In this document: one piece after another, positions 42,266 through 51,955 of the stretch
How the letters are laid out: every line of letters starts with the position of its first letter
Position numbering within the stretch: the first letter of the stretch is position 1
Assembly (NCBI GenBank): GCA_963590855.1
Contig: CAVAQT010000007.1
Location: 1 to 64,000, forward strand
From: Ruminococcus_C sp963590855
GTDB taxonomy: Bacteria > Bacillota > Clostridia > Oscillospirales > Ruminococcaceae
DNA length: 64,000 nucleotides
Direction of reading: 5' to 3'
The notes under the pieces: model-generated
What the model was told of the DNA's origin: nothing
Database searches by the model: none
The model's input: the letters and a program-made list of their open reading frames with translations, nothing else
Program-made: the position numbers and the translations under genes

Positions 42266-44884
42266 TTATATAGCTTGCTTTTTCCGGGTATTTTGTAAGA
42301 ACCTGTTTCCCACATAGAGAACGACTGCGATAGCAAAATCTATTGCGGATATGTATTTTCCCATTCGGAAAAAAGGGGCTTCATAGGTGATGCGGATCTG
42401 ATGCGAACCTTTTGTGATGGGGAATCCCAGGAAATCCTTGTCCGTTCGCGTATATGTAGTTTCCTCTCCATCCACCGTGACATGGAATCCGGTATCATAG
42501 GGAACAGCCAGAACAAACCAGCCATCTTGCTTGACCTGAATTTTGCCTGCCATGGTGTCGTCTCCCAGATCCTCGTGGTGCAGTTCCCAAGGGCTGATCT
42601 CCGCGGAAGCATCGGTCAGAACGCTGTGCTCCATGGTATACAACGCTGCGTCAGAGATCACATAGTCACCAGCGGAAAACTTGATTTTCAGCTTTTCCAG
42701 CGGTTGATCCGGGGAGAACGTGTACTGAAAGTCGTTGTTCTTGTTCTGGTATTTCCATTCCGGATCAGTCAGCTTGTTGCGAATGCCGTTAATGGTAATA
42801 GAGACATCTCCGGTAGTCGTACCGTTTCCCAGATGATTGTCCACATGGAATTTTAACAGGAGAATCGCATCAATGGGATCTTCTAAGGTTACGGTTACAG
42901 AAAACGCCTTTTTGCTGTGGATGTAATATTTGCCGTCTCCCAGTGCGGTAATTTGTTTTGGACTGCATGCTGTGGCAGAGTATGCAGGAGTGATGCTCCG
43001 GATGCTGTCGGGACACTGCGGTGAGGTTTTGATGTTATCCGGCAAGTCTGCTTCTGAGACGACAGCATTTTCTAAGAGTGCTTCCAATCGTTTGGGATAG
43101 GGGATCTGTTTTAGCTCCTCGGCAGTCATAATGTGAGATGTGGCGAAACCAATGGGATATGCCAGGGTATTTTCATAGAGCAGCGTGCTGCCTTCCTGTC
43201 CCACCTGACGGACGCCGTATCTCGAAATAGGCTTCTGGCTGATGAGGTACTTTTCGCCCATGAGGATGCCGAACACAGGGTTTTTGGACTGCACGATCAT
43301 TGCCGCATTGCGAATGCCATTTTCATTGTGCGTTTGCTGAAAATAAAAGTCGGAGAGTGCGGCGTTGTGAATGGAGGAGTAAACAGAACTCCGGTAGTAA
43401 TTCTTGCCCCAGATGCGGTTTACTGTATCACCGGCGTGATATTCGTTTGAAATGCGGTAAAAACCGTCATCTTTGGCAGCAATCGTATCTGTTAACGTCT
43501 GGATATCATCGGAGTATACGATGTTCAGATCTTCCTGAGACATATAACTGTCTCCCAGGTTAACAGTCAGGCAGGTGAGGAGACTGAAAGTCAGCGTTGG
43601 CACAAGCAAAAGCTTGTTTAAGTGCGGTGCAGGCTTTTGGCGGCTGCGAGTTCGCCGATAGATGTAAAACAGAAATGCCGCCAGCATGCAGATGCCGTCC
43701 AGAAGCAGAGCAATCTGTTCTGCGGTCGTGCCGGAACTTGTGAGCATGCCGATGGATAAGACTACCGCAAACAACAGCAGCGTGGGCTTCAGTGCGATCT
43801 GCCGCGCGCGCAGCATCTCCCAGAAAAAGCCGCACAACAGAAGCAGCAGCGGCAACAGGGGGATATACGCTTTAGGATCTAGGTACATTGTGCCATTCAT
43901 GACATAGAGGAATGCCGGGCAGATGAGAAGCATGCCGAAAACACCTGCGAGAAACCGTGTGGATCTTCGGGGAAAACACAGCATGCCGCACACTGCCAGA
44001 ACCCCAAAAGAGGTCATGCCAATGGAAAATGGGCTGTAGGTCAGATAGTTCAGGTGAATGCCTGGCACGAATAAGCTCCAGAGCGATTGTGCGCTGTCAG
44101 AAGCGTCTCTTCCATGGAGCAGTGTCCACGCTACCGGAAGCAGCAGAAACGCTGCCAGAACGGCGCTGAGCAGCAAATGGAGGCAAGTGATGCAAAGCGA
44201 TCGCAGCACTTGACGAACTGGATGCGCATGATGTCGATGCAGTGTCAAAAAGACGGCATACAAAAGAATCGCAAAGAATGCGCCGACACTGAAAAAGAAA
44301 CTGGTGAGCAGAATACATGTCCCTGCGGCAATCAGCTGGAGACTGTACCGCTTTTCCAGTGCGCGGTGCATCGCGAACAATGCCCAGAACAGAAACGGGA
44401 AATAATTGACGAACATAATGTGGTGATGGCTGTGGAAGAGGATTGGTGCCGCCAGAAGATAGAGAAGCGCTAAGAAAAGTGCCAGATTGGGACGAAACCA
44501 TTTCTTTCCCCAGAAGTAACAGAGAATCGTGCTCAGCAGTGTCAAAAGCAAGTTGGAGATCTGGAGATAAGTGGCCATTGACATCCACGGAAACGCAAAG
44601 GACAGCAGGATTACCGGGCTGTACAGCCCATAATAGGCAAAGTTGAAAATGTTCTGTCCGCCGCCTAGCTGCATGGCAAAGTTGGGAAAAAAGTTTCCGG
44701 TAGCATAAAACCGGGTGCGGAAATACTCCGGAATTGCAAAGTGTTGATTGCTCCAATCCGTTTGTGCGCCGTAGACGCATCCAGGATGCACCAGGAAGAT
44801 CAGAGTGACGATCGCCGCCAAAACAGCTGTCAGAATGCCGCAATGCAGCAGCGTCTGCTGTCTGCCCTTAGAAAGCCGCTTCAT
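42266..44884 (-). CDS. YfhO-family membrane protein
   Basis: About 872 residues with some 12 membrane segments in the first 440 residues and a large C-terminal extracytoplasmic domain (about 450-840), then a last helix. GCVYGAQTDWSNQHFAIPEYFR and NIFNFAYYGLYSPVILL fit the YfhO/DUF4173-like glycosyltransferase group; in Bacillus and Listeria such proteins help glycosylate cell-wall polymers. ATG at 44884 after GAGGAGG is preferred. It overlaps the PIG-L gene by 17 nt, so the two form a unit. No terminator is evident between this gene and the converging HTH gene. Confidence 0.86.
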   Translation of the reverse strand: MKRLSKGRQQTLLHCGILTAVLAAIVTLIFLVHPGCVYGAQTDWSNQHFAIPEYFRTRFYATGNFFPNFAMQLGGGQNIFNFAYYGLYSPVILLSFAFPWMSMATYLQISNLLLTLLSTILCYFWGKKWFRPNLALFLALLYLLAAPILFHSHHHIMFVNYFPFLFWALFAMHRALEKRYSLQLIAAGTCILLTSFFFSVGAFFAILLYAVFLTLHRHHAHPVRQVLRSLCITCLHLLLSAVLAAFLLLPVAWTLLHGRDASDSAQSLWSLFVPGIHLNYLTYSPFSIGMTSFGVLAVCGMLCFPRRSTRFLAGVFGMLLICPAFLYVMNGTMYLDPKAYIPLLPLLLLLCGFFWEMLRARQIALKPTLLLFAVVLSIGMLTSSGTTAEQIALLLDGICMLAAFLFYIYRRTRSRQKPAPHLNKLLLVPTLTFSLLTCLTVNLGDSYMSQEDLNIVYSDDIQTLTDTIAAKDDGFYRISNEYHAGDTVNRIWGKNYYRSSVYSSIHNAALSDFYFQQTHNENGIRNAAMIVQSKNPVFGILMGEKYLISQKPISRYGVRQVGQEGSTLLYENTLAYPIGFATSHIMTAEELKQIPYPKRLEALLENAVVSEADLPDNIKTSPQCPDSIRSITPAYSATACSPKQITALGDGKYYIHSKKAFSVTVTLEDPIDAILLLKFHVDNHLGNGTTTGDVSITINGIRNKLTDPEWKYQNKNNDFQYTFSPDQPLEKLKIKFSAGDYVISDAALYTMEHSVLTDASAEISPWELHHEDLGDDTMAGKIQVKQDGWFVLAVPYDTGFHVTVDGEETTYTRTDKDFLGFPITKGSHQIRITYEAPFFRMGKYISAIDFAIAVVLYVGNRFLQNTRKKQAI

Positions 44885-45623
44885 CTGCTGTACCTCCTCG
44901 AATCTGCGTCCACATTTCATACGGATTCATATGCGACAGATTTTGAATGGTGTGCGTCTGTGATGTATAGAGCTGCAGCAGCTTTTCTTTCTTTTCCAGT
45001 GCCGTATCCGGAACAGCCGTCAGGCTGTCCGCTGCATCAGGGAACGCAGCCGCACGGTAATATTTTCCGAATACATACAGCGGCTCTTGCAGCTGGTTGG
45101 CGTCATATAGTGCAGTAACAATTTGATGGGTCATTTTGTGGTGAATGTGTCCATATTCTCCTTTGGCGTTGTGTGTAACGATATCTGTCCAAGGCTGATA
45201 GGTCATGACCTTTTCCAGATCTGTCTGGATCTGCTTGCGGACATGTGTCCAGTCATCACGCTTTCCGGCAACCTTGTCTGGATAGGAGAGGATCAGTCCG
45301 GCATTTCCGGATGCCTGCATGACAGACTGAAATTCTGCGGCGCGGGTCGCATTGTTTCCGTTGGTGATGCAGACCACCAGATAGCCGCCGTCTGCAATAT
45401 GTGCACCGCCCCAAAGTGTTTCATCGTCCGGGTGTGCTACGATCATCAGATGTGTGATGCCGGTGAGATTCAAATCAGCAAGCTGCTCATCGGTCAGCGG
45501 TGAAACCTCATAAGCGCGTGAAGCCGTGACTGCCCGGCAGATGCCGTACATACCGCCGACCAGTGCCAGAACAGCCAGAAATATGGCAAGAATCCGTTTG
45601 ATTGTATTGTAGTGTGCTTTCAT
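44868..45623 (-). CDS. PIG-L/LmbE-family deacetylase, membrane-anchored
   Basis: A 251-residue zinc-dependent N-acetylglucosamine deacetylase-like protein with one N-terminal membrane helix (about 10-30), catalytic domain outside. Zinc motif MIVAHPDDETLWGG (AHPDDE, about 60) and the later EYGHIHHKMTHQIV (His ligand). Likely acts on a sugar or lipid-linked sugar of the envelope together with the YfhO protein encoded next. 5' of it, 45624-45746 holds a TTGACA/TATA-like promoter region (TTGACA near 45717-45722, minus strand). Confidence 0.86.
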   Translation of the reverse strand: MKAHYNTIKRILAIFLAVLALVGGMYGICRAVTASRAYEVSPLTDEQLADLNLTGITHLMIVAHPDDETLWGGAHIADGGYLVVCITNGNNATRAAEFQSVMQASGNAGLILSYPDKVAGKRDDWTHVRKQIQTDLEKVMTYQPWTDIVTHNAKGEYGHIHHKMTHQIVTALYDANQLQEPLYVFGKYYRAAAFPDAADSLTAVPDTALEKKEKLLQLYTSQTHTIQNLSHMNPYEMWTQIRGGTADEAAF

Positions 45624-45746
45624 GGTAAATTCAACTCCCAGGTTATAACTGTTTTAACTGTTGTATATATCATGCAACGGTCTATGTCACTAGTATAGCA
45701 CACTGTTCGCAGCTTGTCAAGTCTGTTTTTTGAGATACCGCAAAAT

Positions 45747-45792
45747 AAAAAGCCGCCTGCACTCTCCGAAGAGAGATACAAGCGGCTTTTTT
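45747..45792 (-). terminator. Terminator after glnN
   Basis: AAAAAGCCGC and GCGGCTTTTTT with an inner CTCTCC / GAGAG stem. Flanking runs also allow use from the other side, though the only gene ending here is glnN. Confidence 0.85.
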
Positions 45793-45856
45793 AAAGAATG
45801 GGAGGTAAAACCATCCTTTTGTATAATTGCAGTATTACTGCATTTTTATGTGGCAA

Positions 45857-47950
45857 TCAGACATTGAAGATAATGTCGCTGTATGCCGGAACCGGCCACT
45901 TTTCGGACGGGAGAATGACTTCCAGACCGTCTACCGCAGCACGGAGTGCATCCATTACCGGGATAACATCATCGTGATAAGACTTTGCCATATCCAGCAC
46001 GCAGGAATCCTTTGCGGCAGCGGCAGCAACAGCTTCTTCCAGCTTGTTGGTGGCTGTGTAAGCATCCTTCGTCAGACCGCTTACCTTTTCTGCCAGTTCC
46101 TTTTCTACGCACGGACAAATTTCCAGAGACTTCTTTACTGCAACAGCGTCGCACAATTCCTTGGTGTAAGCGATGCAGGTCGGAATGTACTTCTTCTTTG
46201 CCATGTCGATCATGGTCAGCGCTTCGATGTTGATGGTCTTTGCGTAGTTTTCCAGCAGAACTTCCATACGAGCCTTGATTTCCTTTTCGGAGAGTACGCC
46301 GAATTTTTCCAACAGGGCAACGTTTTTCGGATCTGCATAGTGCGGTACGCAGTCAACGGTGGATCTGAAATTGGGCAGACCGCGCTTTTCAGCCTCAGCG
46401 ACCCATTCATCGGAATAGCCGTTGCCGTTGAAAATGATACGCTTGTGATCCTTGATGATAGAAACCAGCAGGGACTTCAGCTCGTCATCAAACTTATCAG
46501 CCGAAACGCCTTCCATCTTGTCTGCGATGTCAGACAGCTCGCCGGCTACGATAGCGTTCAGCAGGGAGTTCGGGCAGCCGATGTTATCGGAAGAACCCAC
46601 CATACGGAACTCAAAACGGTTGCCGGTGAATGCAAACGGAGAAGTACGGTTCCGGTCAGTGGAATCCTTCGGGAAGTCCGGCAGCGCATCTACGCCGATC
46701 TCGAATACCTTGGATTCACTCTTGTAGGAAGTGCCTGCTTCCAGTGCGTCCAGAACGCCCTGGAGCTCTTCACCCATAAAGATGGAGATGATTGCCGGCG
46801 GTGCTTCATTTGCGCCCAGACGGTGGTCATTTCCGGCAGAGGAAGCGCTGATGCGGAGTAGGTCAGCGTATTCATCAATGCCCTTGATGATGGCGCACAG
46901 GAATGTGAGGAACTGCATGTTTTCCATCGGTGTGCTGCCCGGATCCAACAGGTTCTGACCATCGTTGGTAGCCATAGACCAGTTGTTGTGCTTACCGGAA
47001 CCATTGACGCCGTCGAACGGCTTTTCGTGCAGCAGGCAAACCAGACCGTGCTTGAGAGCAATCTTTTCCATTACTTCCATTGCCAGTTCGTTCTGGTCAG
47101 TAGAAATATTGGTGGTTGTGAAGATCGGTGCCATTTCGTGCTGTGCCGGAGCAACTTCGTTGTGCTTGGTTGTCGCGAATACGCCGACCTTCCACAGCGC
47201 CTCGTCCAGGTCAGCCATGTATGCTGCAACACGGGGTTTCAGGTTTGCGAAATACTGGTCATCCAGTTCCTGACCCTTCGGCGGCATTGCACCGAACAGG
47301 GTACGGCCGGTCATAATCAGGTCTTCACGCTTGTCGAACATCTTCTTGTCGATGAGGAAGTATTCCTGCTCCGGGCCGACGGTAGAAGTTACCTTGGTTG
47401 CGGTGGTGTTGCCGAAGAGGCGCAGAATGCGGACTGCCTGCTGACTCAGGGCATCCATAGAACGCAGCAGCGGTGTTTTCTTATCCAGTGCTTCACCGGT
47501 ATAGGAAACGAAAACTGTCGGGATATACAGAGAGCCTTCCTTTACAAAGCAGTAGGATGTCGGATCCCATGCGGTATAACCTCTCGCAGAACAGGTCTCA
47601 CGCAGACCGCCGGACGGGAAAGAAGATGCATCCGGTTCGCCCTTTACCAGTTCTTTTCCGGAGAAGTTCATAATTACCATGCCGTTGTCAGTCGGGCTGA
47701 TGAAAGAATCGTGCTTTTCTGCGGTAGAACCTGTCATCGGCTGGAACCAGTGGGTATAGTGGGTTGCACCGTGTTCGATCGCCCAGTCTTTGATGGCGTT
47801 TGCCACAACATCTGCATAGGTGGGATCCAGCGGAGTACCCATCTTGCGGGTTTTGGTCATTGCCTTGTAGACCGGCTTCGGGAGTCTTGCCTTCATGACC
47901 TCGTCATTGAAGACGTCGCATGCAAAGAACTCAGCAACATTTTTGGACAT
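45857..47950 (-). CDS. glnN: Glutamine synthetase type III
   Basis: Makes glutamine from glutamate, ammonia and ATP. 697 residues, the type III length, not the 450 of type I. Marks: GATHYTHWFQPMTGSTAEKHDSF, PEQEYFLIDK, NEVAPAQHEMAP (HN-type metal motif), MEKIALKHGLVCLLHEKPF, and KHNNWSMATNDGQNLLDPG. C-terminal helical domain from about 590. Type III enzymes are common in rumen and gut Bacteroidetes and Ruminococci. It has a leader of about 300 nt. Confidence 0.97.
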   Translation of the reverse strand: MSKNVAEFFACDVFNDEVMKARLPKPVYKAMTKTRKMGTPLDPTYADVVANAIKDWAIEHGATHYTHWFQPMTGSTAEKHDSFISPTDNGMVIMNFSGKELVKGEPDASSFPSGGLRETCSARGYTAWDPTSYCFVKEGSLYIPTVFVSYTGEALDKKTPLLRSMDALSQQAVRILRLFGNTTATKVTSTVGPEQEYFLIDKKMFDKREDLIMTGRTLFGAMPPKGQELDDQYFANLKPRVAAYMADLDEALWKVGVFATTKHNEVAPAQHEMAPIFTTTNISTDQNELAMEVMEKIALKHGLVCLLHEKPFDGVNGSGKHNNWSMATNDGQNLLDPGSTPMENMQFLTFLCAIIKGIDEYADLLRISASSAGNDHRLGANEAPPAIISIFMGEELQGVLDALEAGTSYKSESKVFEIGVDALPDFPKDSTDRNRTSPFAFTGNRFEFRMVGSSDNIGCPNSLLNAIVAGELSDIADKMEGVSADKFDDELKSLLVSIIKDHKRIIFNGNGYSDEWVAEAEKRGLPNFRSTVDCVPHYADPKNVALLEKFGVLSEKEIKARMEVLLENYAKTINIEALTMIDMAKKKYIPTCIAYTKELCDAVAVKKSLEICPCVEKELAEKVSGLTKDAYTATNKLEEAVAAAAAKDSCVLDMAKSYHDDVIPVMDALRAAVDGLEVILPSEKWPVPAYSDIIFNV

Positions 47951-48250
47951 GATAATTACCTCCTAAAAATAAAAAGCATTTTCATGGTTCACCGATTGGA
48001 CGCAGTCCCCTCAAGGGAACTTGCTCCGGTTTCATCATGGAAACGCCTTTGTTTCACGTATCATTTTCGAGCATCCAGAAGAAATGTCCATCGACATCAG
48101 GCGGCAGATACCCCGTTTCAAGCGGTGTGTGTTCTGTTTGTTCCGCTGATGTCTGTTCTTCAAGTCTGCTCTCCTTGTCGCAATCATTTGTCAGATGCAC
48201 TGCATCCCTCGAAGGTGTGGCCGATGCAATGCCCGATTCAATTGACAATA
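47951..48250 (-). promoter_or_regulatory. Long glnN leader with hairpins and short frames
   Basis: Between the promoter and glnN, about 295 nt are transcribed. On the minus strand are the hairpins GTTTC-CATGAT-GAAAC (about 48030-48045, hexaloop) and GTTCCC-TTGA-GGGGAC (about 48008-48023). A short frame starting TTG behind AAGGAGAG (start about 48169) is one candidate leader peptide, and a 75-codon frame (48054-48281) crosses the same region. A T-rich tract precedes the glnN ribosome site. The hexaloop hairpin recalls ANTAR-type antiterminator targets known for nitrogen genes, but the conserved loop bases do not clearly fit. Confidence 0.5.
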
Positions 48251-48252
48251 TT

Positions 48253-48281
48253 ATCATAACCGAATTTTTGAACTTTGTCAA
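48253..48281 (-). promoter_or_regulatory. glnN promoter
   Basis: TTGACA (48276-48281), 17 bp spacer and TATGAT (48253-48258) on the minus strand. Confidence 0.78.
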
Positions 48282-48472
48282 GCGATTTTCCCCCGATTCT
48301 GCAATTGCCTTGATTTTAAAATGAAAAAAAGTTTTTTCCTATCAAAAAAAAGAAAAATCCCACTTTTTTTGAAAGAATCATATTCCGGATTTCGGCAGCG
48401 CACCCTGCCGGAGCCGGACACATCAAAAAGAAAGAAACTTATTGTTTTCACAGAAAAAACAGTAGAATGCCC

Positions 48473-48501
48473 TTGACAAACACTTGAAATCATGGTATAG
48501 T
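48473..48501 (+). promoter_or_regulatory. Promoter of the ACT protein-hom unit
   Basis: TTGACA (48473-48478), 17 bp spacer and TATAGT (48496-48501) on the plus strand. The interval 48285-48472 is AT-rich, with A and T tracts, and shows no gene. Confidence 0.75.
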
Positions 48502-48643
48502 TATATAGTTGAGTTATGTACAATTGTTTTTTGTACACGGACTGTTTGCCTTGAACAGGTTTGCCATGTGAAATACTAGGATAAAGGAGGACATACGCAG
48601 CAGCGGCGCAAAAGCGATCAGCTGTGGCTGCGCAGGCAAGGGT

Positions 48644-49087
48644 ATGAACAAACGGACACGATACATTGTAGTAGACACCGCAGTGCTGCCGGAAATTTTC
48701 GGAAAGGTACTGGAAGTGAAAAAGCTTGTGGCAGATAAAACAGAACGCAGTTTTTCCGCCGCATGCAAGCGGATGGGGATCTCCCGGAGCGCTTTTTATA
48801 AGTATCGGGACTGTGTGTTCGCCTATGACGACAAGATGACGCAGCAGATCGTCAACTTTTCCGTGACGCTGCGGGATCAGGCAGGTGTGCTCTCCAATGT
48901 CCTGACTACCTTATATAGTATGCATGCCAACATCCTGACGGTGAATCAAAATATTCCGGTAGACGGTGTGGCACAGGTCTCGCTCTCTCTGAAAATGGGC
49001 GAGGGTATGGCAAATCCCATTGACATCACCCGCGCGATCTCTGACCTGCACGGTGTGGTAGAAGTGCGGCTGCTGTCCGGTGAATAA
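48644..49087 (+). CDS. ACT-domain protein (PheB/UPF0735)
   Basis: A 147-residue protein of the PheB family: N-terminal HTH-like part (about 1-70, YIVVDTAVLPEIFGKVLEVK and ISRSAFYKYRDCVF) and a C-terminal ACT domain (VNFSVTLRDQAGVLSNVLTTL onward, about 70-147). ACT domains bind amino acids. It is paired with homoserine dehydrogenase in many Clostridia, which suggests a sensor of threonine or a branched-chain or aromatic amino acid. The gap to hom is about 55 bp. Confidence 0.93.
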   Translation: MNKRTRYIVVDTAVLPEIFGKVLEVKKLVADKTERSFSAACKRMGISRSAFYKYRDCVFAYDDKMTQQIVNFSVTLRDQAGVLSNVLTTLYSMHANILTVNQNIPVDGVAQVSLSLKMGEGMANPIDITRAISDLHGVVEVRLLSGE

Positions 49088-49143
49088 AGCAAACATGCGG
49101 CATCCTGCGTGTGGTGCTGCTGAATATTGGAGGAAGTAAAGTA

Positions 49144-50379
49144 ATGAAGAAAATTGCAGTTTTGGGTTATGGCGTAGTTGGCTCTGGTGTTGTTGAGCTG
49201 TTCTACCGCAATCAGAAGAAGATCGAAAAGAATACCGGCACGGAACTGGAGGTCGGCTATATTCTGGATCTGCGGGAATTTCCGGACGATCCCTACGGCG
49301 ACCGCGTGGTACACGATATTCAGGTGATCCTGGACGATCCGGAGGTTGGCTATGTGGCAGAGTGCATGGGCGGTGTCAATCCGGCATTTGACTTTGTACG
49401 CCGCTGTCTGGAAGCCGGAAAAAGCGTTGCAACTTCCAACAAGCAGCTGGTGGCAGAAAAAGGTGACATCCTGCTTCAGGTGGCAAAGGCACACCATGTG
49501 AACTTCTTCTTTGAGGCAAGCGTCGGCGGTGCGATCCCGATCATCCGTCCGCTGCACACTTGTCTGGCTGCCAATGATATTTCCGCAGTGGCCGGCATTT
49601 TGAATGGTACGACCAACTTTATCCTGGAAAAGATGTTCTGCGATAAAATGCGTTTTGATGATGCACTGGCACTGGCACAGCAGCTGGGCTATGCAGAACG
49701 CGATCCTTCTGCGGACATTGACGGCGGCGATGCCTGCCGGAAGATCTGCATTCTGTCCTCTCTGGTATTCGGCAAGCATGTGTACCCGGAGCAGGTTTAT
49801 ACCAAGGGTATCCGCAACATCACTCTGGAGGATGTACAGCTGGCACAGGATTTCGGCGGCGCAGTGAAGCTGATCGGCGCAGTAAAGCGTCTGGAAAGCG
49901 GAAAGATCCTGCCGACAGTTATGCCGATGATCGTAATGAACGAGAGTCTGATCTCTCATGTCAATGGTGTATTCAATGCGGTTATGGTATGGGGCGACGG
50001 CGTTGATAAGACCATGTTCTATGGCCGCGGCGCCGGAAAGCTGCCGACTGCAAGTGCTGTTCTGGGCGACCTGATCGACGAAGTGAAGCAGAATGATACC
50101 GTAGAATCCCAGAGCTGGGAACCGGCAGAAGAAGGCGCAGATTTTGTAGCACCCATCGACGATTTCTTTGCAGCGCGCTGCTATCGGACTTCTCCCTGCG
50201 GCAGCGGCGTATTTGCTAAGATCGCAGAAGAAGTTGGCGTAAAGCTGCTGAATACCAGAGAAAATGGCTGCATGATTAGTGTATGCGACCAGAAGACCGC
50301 AGAAGCATTTAAGCAGAAGCTGGCACAGGAAGGCGTAGAGATCCTGTCCCGCATTCCGGTTCTGGCTGACGAGGCATAA
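49144..50379 (+). CDS. hom: Homoserine dehydrogenase
   Basis: Reduces aspartate semialdehyde to homoserine for threonine and methionine; its product feeds MetE. 411 residues. NAD(P) site VLGYGVVGSGVVELF, SNKQLVAEKG, the signature AGILNGTTNFIL, LGYAERDPSADIDGGDACRK, then an ACT-like C-terminal region (about 335-411). ATG at 49144 after GGAGGAAG. A hairpin terminator lies 83 bp after the stop. Confidence 0.96.
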   Translation: MKKIAVLGYGVVGSGVVELFYRNQKKIEKNTGTELEVGYILDLREFPDDPYGDRVVHDIQVILDDPEVGYVAECMGGVNPAFDFVRRCLEAGKSVATSNKQLVAEKGDILLQVAKAHHVNFFFEASVGGAIPIIRPLHTCLAANDISAVAGILNGTTNFILEKMFCDKMRFDDALALAQQLGYAERDPSADIDGGDACRKICILSSLVFGKHVYPEQVYTKGIRNITLEDVQLAQDFGGAVKLIGAVKRLESGKILPTVMPMIVMNESLISHVNGVFNAVMVWGDGVDKTMFYGRGAGKLPTASAVLGDLIDEVKQNDTVESQSWEPAEEGADFVAPIDDFFAARCYRTSPCGSGVFAKIAEEVGVKLLNTRENGCMISVCDQKTAEAFKQKLAQEGVEILSRIPVLADEA

Positions 50380-50413
50380 GTTAAATAGGAAAAACAAATT
50401 TATAAAATATCAC

Positions 50414-50442
50414 TTGCGCTTTTAGGTGTGTTGTGATACAAT
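50414..50442 (+). promoter_or_regulatory. Promoter upstream of the MATE gene
   Basis: TTGCGC (50414-50419), 17 bp spacer and TACAAT (50437-50442). A strong terminator lies only about 15-20 bp after the expected start of transcription. Confidence 0.6.
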
Positions 50443-50461
50443 AAGCATATAACGTGTAGCG

Positions 50462-50510
50462 AAACGGCGTAAATCCAGTTAGAATTTGACTGGGTTTACG
50501 CCGTTTTTTT
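50462..50510 (+). terminator. Terminator or attenuator ahead of the MATE gene
   Basis: AAACGGCGTAAATCCAGT and ACTGGGTTTACGCCGTTT form a stem of about 18 bp followed by seven T residues. It lies after hom, but also between a good promoter and the MATE start at 50542. So it is either the hom terminator or a transcription attenuator. Confidence 0.88.
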
Positions 50511-50541
50511 GCGTACATTGATTTTTGGAGGTATAGAAATT

Positions 50542-51951
50542 ATGCAGGAAAAAAACGCGGCTTCTCAAGCCGGAACCCCAAACAAGCTGGCGGACTGGCC
50601 AATACAAACCTTGATCCTCAGTATGGGAATGCCGATGGTGCTCTCTATGGTATTGCAGGCAGTGTACAACATTGTGGATACCATTTTTGTCAGCCACATG
50701 GAAAACGGTGCCACTGCGGTGCTGGCGCTGACAGATTCTTATTCGATTCAACTGCTCATCGTTGCAATTGGTGTAGGAATGGGGATCGGTATTAACGCCC
50801 TGTTGTCCAAAACACTGGGCGAACGCAATTTGGAAAAGGCATCTTGTATTGCCGGAAATGGCATTTTCCTTGCCATCTGTATTTATGCAGTCTTTCTTTT
50901 GTTTGGTATTTTTGGAACAAAGGCGTTCATTGGGATGCAGGCGAACGGAAATGCACTTCGTCAGGAAATGGGCGAGCAATACCTGCGCATCTGTTGCATC
51001 GGTTCTTTCGGCAGTATTGGGTATACCGTTTATGAGCGCTTTTTGCAGGGAACCGGCAGAACCAATCTTTCTACCATTGCGCAGATCACCGGCGCTGCAC
51101 TAAATATTGTTTTAGATCCCATTTGCATTTTTGGGTTAGATATGGGCGTTGCAGGTGCAGCAGTGGCTACGGTCATCGGGCAGGTGGCATCCTTGGGAAT
51201 GGCAATGTTATTCCATTATCGCTGGGATAAGGAGATTCGTCAGGACTGGAAGCATATTCGTCCCCAGTGGGGCTTGATCCGTGGAATCTATGCCATTGGC
51301 ATTCCGGCGGCAATCATGCAGGGACTGCTTTCTGTGATGGTGCTTTTTGTCAATCTGGTGTTTGGAACGCAGGGAAATATGGCTGAACCGCTGCAAGCCG
51401 CTTATGGCATTTATTATAAGATACAGCAATTTGCTTTGTTTGCAGCATTTGGGCTGAGCAATACATTGATTACTGTGGTGGCATTTCATTACGGTAAGCA
51501 GGAGAAAGTGCGTCTGCGGCAGTGCGTGCGGTATGGATTGCTGTATGCTGTCGGATTGATGCTGTTCGTGACGCTGCTGTTTCAGTTGTTTGCTGCGCCT
51601 ATTGCCGGACTGTTCCAGAGCGGAGACAGCCAGGAGATTCGGCGACTTTGTATGCTGTCCATGCGAATCTGTACCATTGGCTATGTATTTATGGGAATCA
51701 CTGTATTGATCCAGGGAATTTTGCAAGGCTTTCGCTGCGTCTTTTCGCCGCTGATTCTGGCACTGCTGCGGCTGCTGGTGTTGCCGATTCCGCTTTGTCT
51801 GTTACTTTTGGCAGGAGATCGTGGCGCTGAACTGGTCTGGTGGGCATTCCCGCTGGCAGAATGTATCACGGCAGTGATCGCAGTTCCGATTCTTCTGCGA
51901 ACATTTCGGAAAAAGACACAGCCGGCACAGAAAATGCCTTCTGTAAACTAA
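50542..51951 (+). CDS. MATE-family efflux transporter
   Basis: Multidrug and toxin extrusion-type Na+ or H+ antiporter, 469 residues, 12 membrane segments. Family marks: LILSMGMPMVLSMVLQAVYNIVDTIFVSHM at the start, in parts, VGMGIGINALLSKTLGERN, FLQGTGRTNLSTIAQITGA and LDPICIFGLDMGVAGAA. ATG at 50542 after GGAGG. Ends at the terminator shared with the AraC-type gene. The substrate is unknown. Confidence 0.95.
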   Translation: MQEKNAASQAGTPNKLADWPIQTLILSMGMPMVLSMVLQAVYNIVDTIFVSHMENGATAVLALTDSYSIQLLIVAIGVGMGIGINALLSKTLGERNLEKASCIAGNGIFLAICIYAVFLLFGIFGTKAFIGMQANGNALRQEMGEQYLRICCIGSFGSIGYTVYERFLQGTGRTNLSTIAQITGAALNIVLDPICIFGLDMGVAGAAVATVIGQVASLGMAMLFHYRWDKEIRQDWKHIRPQWGLIRGIYAIGIPAAIMQGLLSVMVLFVNLVFGTQGNMAEPLQAAYGIYYKIQQFALFAAFGLSNTLITVVAFHYGKQEKVRLRQCVRYGLLYAVGLMLFVTLLFQLFAAPIAGLFQSGDSQEIRRLCMLSMRICTIGYVFMGITVLIQGILQGFRCVFSPLILALLRLLVLPIPLCLLLLAGDRGAELVWWAFPLAECITAVIAVPILLRTFRKKTQPAQKMPSVN

Positions 51952-51955
51952 AGGC

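Noticed and set aside
46988..48259. Plus-strand open frame of 423 codons opposite glnN and its leader
   Set aside because: Shadow of glutamine synthetase; no family resemblance and no ribosome site.
48946..50397. Minus-strand open frame of 483 codons opposite hom
   Set aside because: Shadow of homoserine dehydrogenase; composition is not protein-like.
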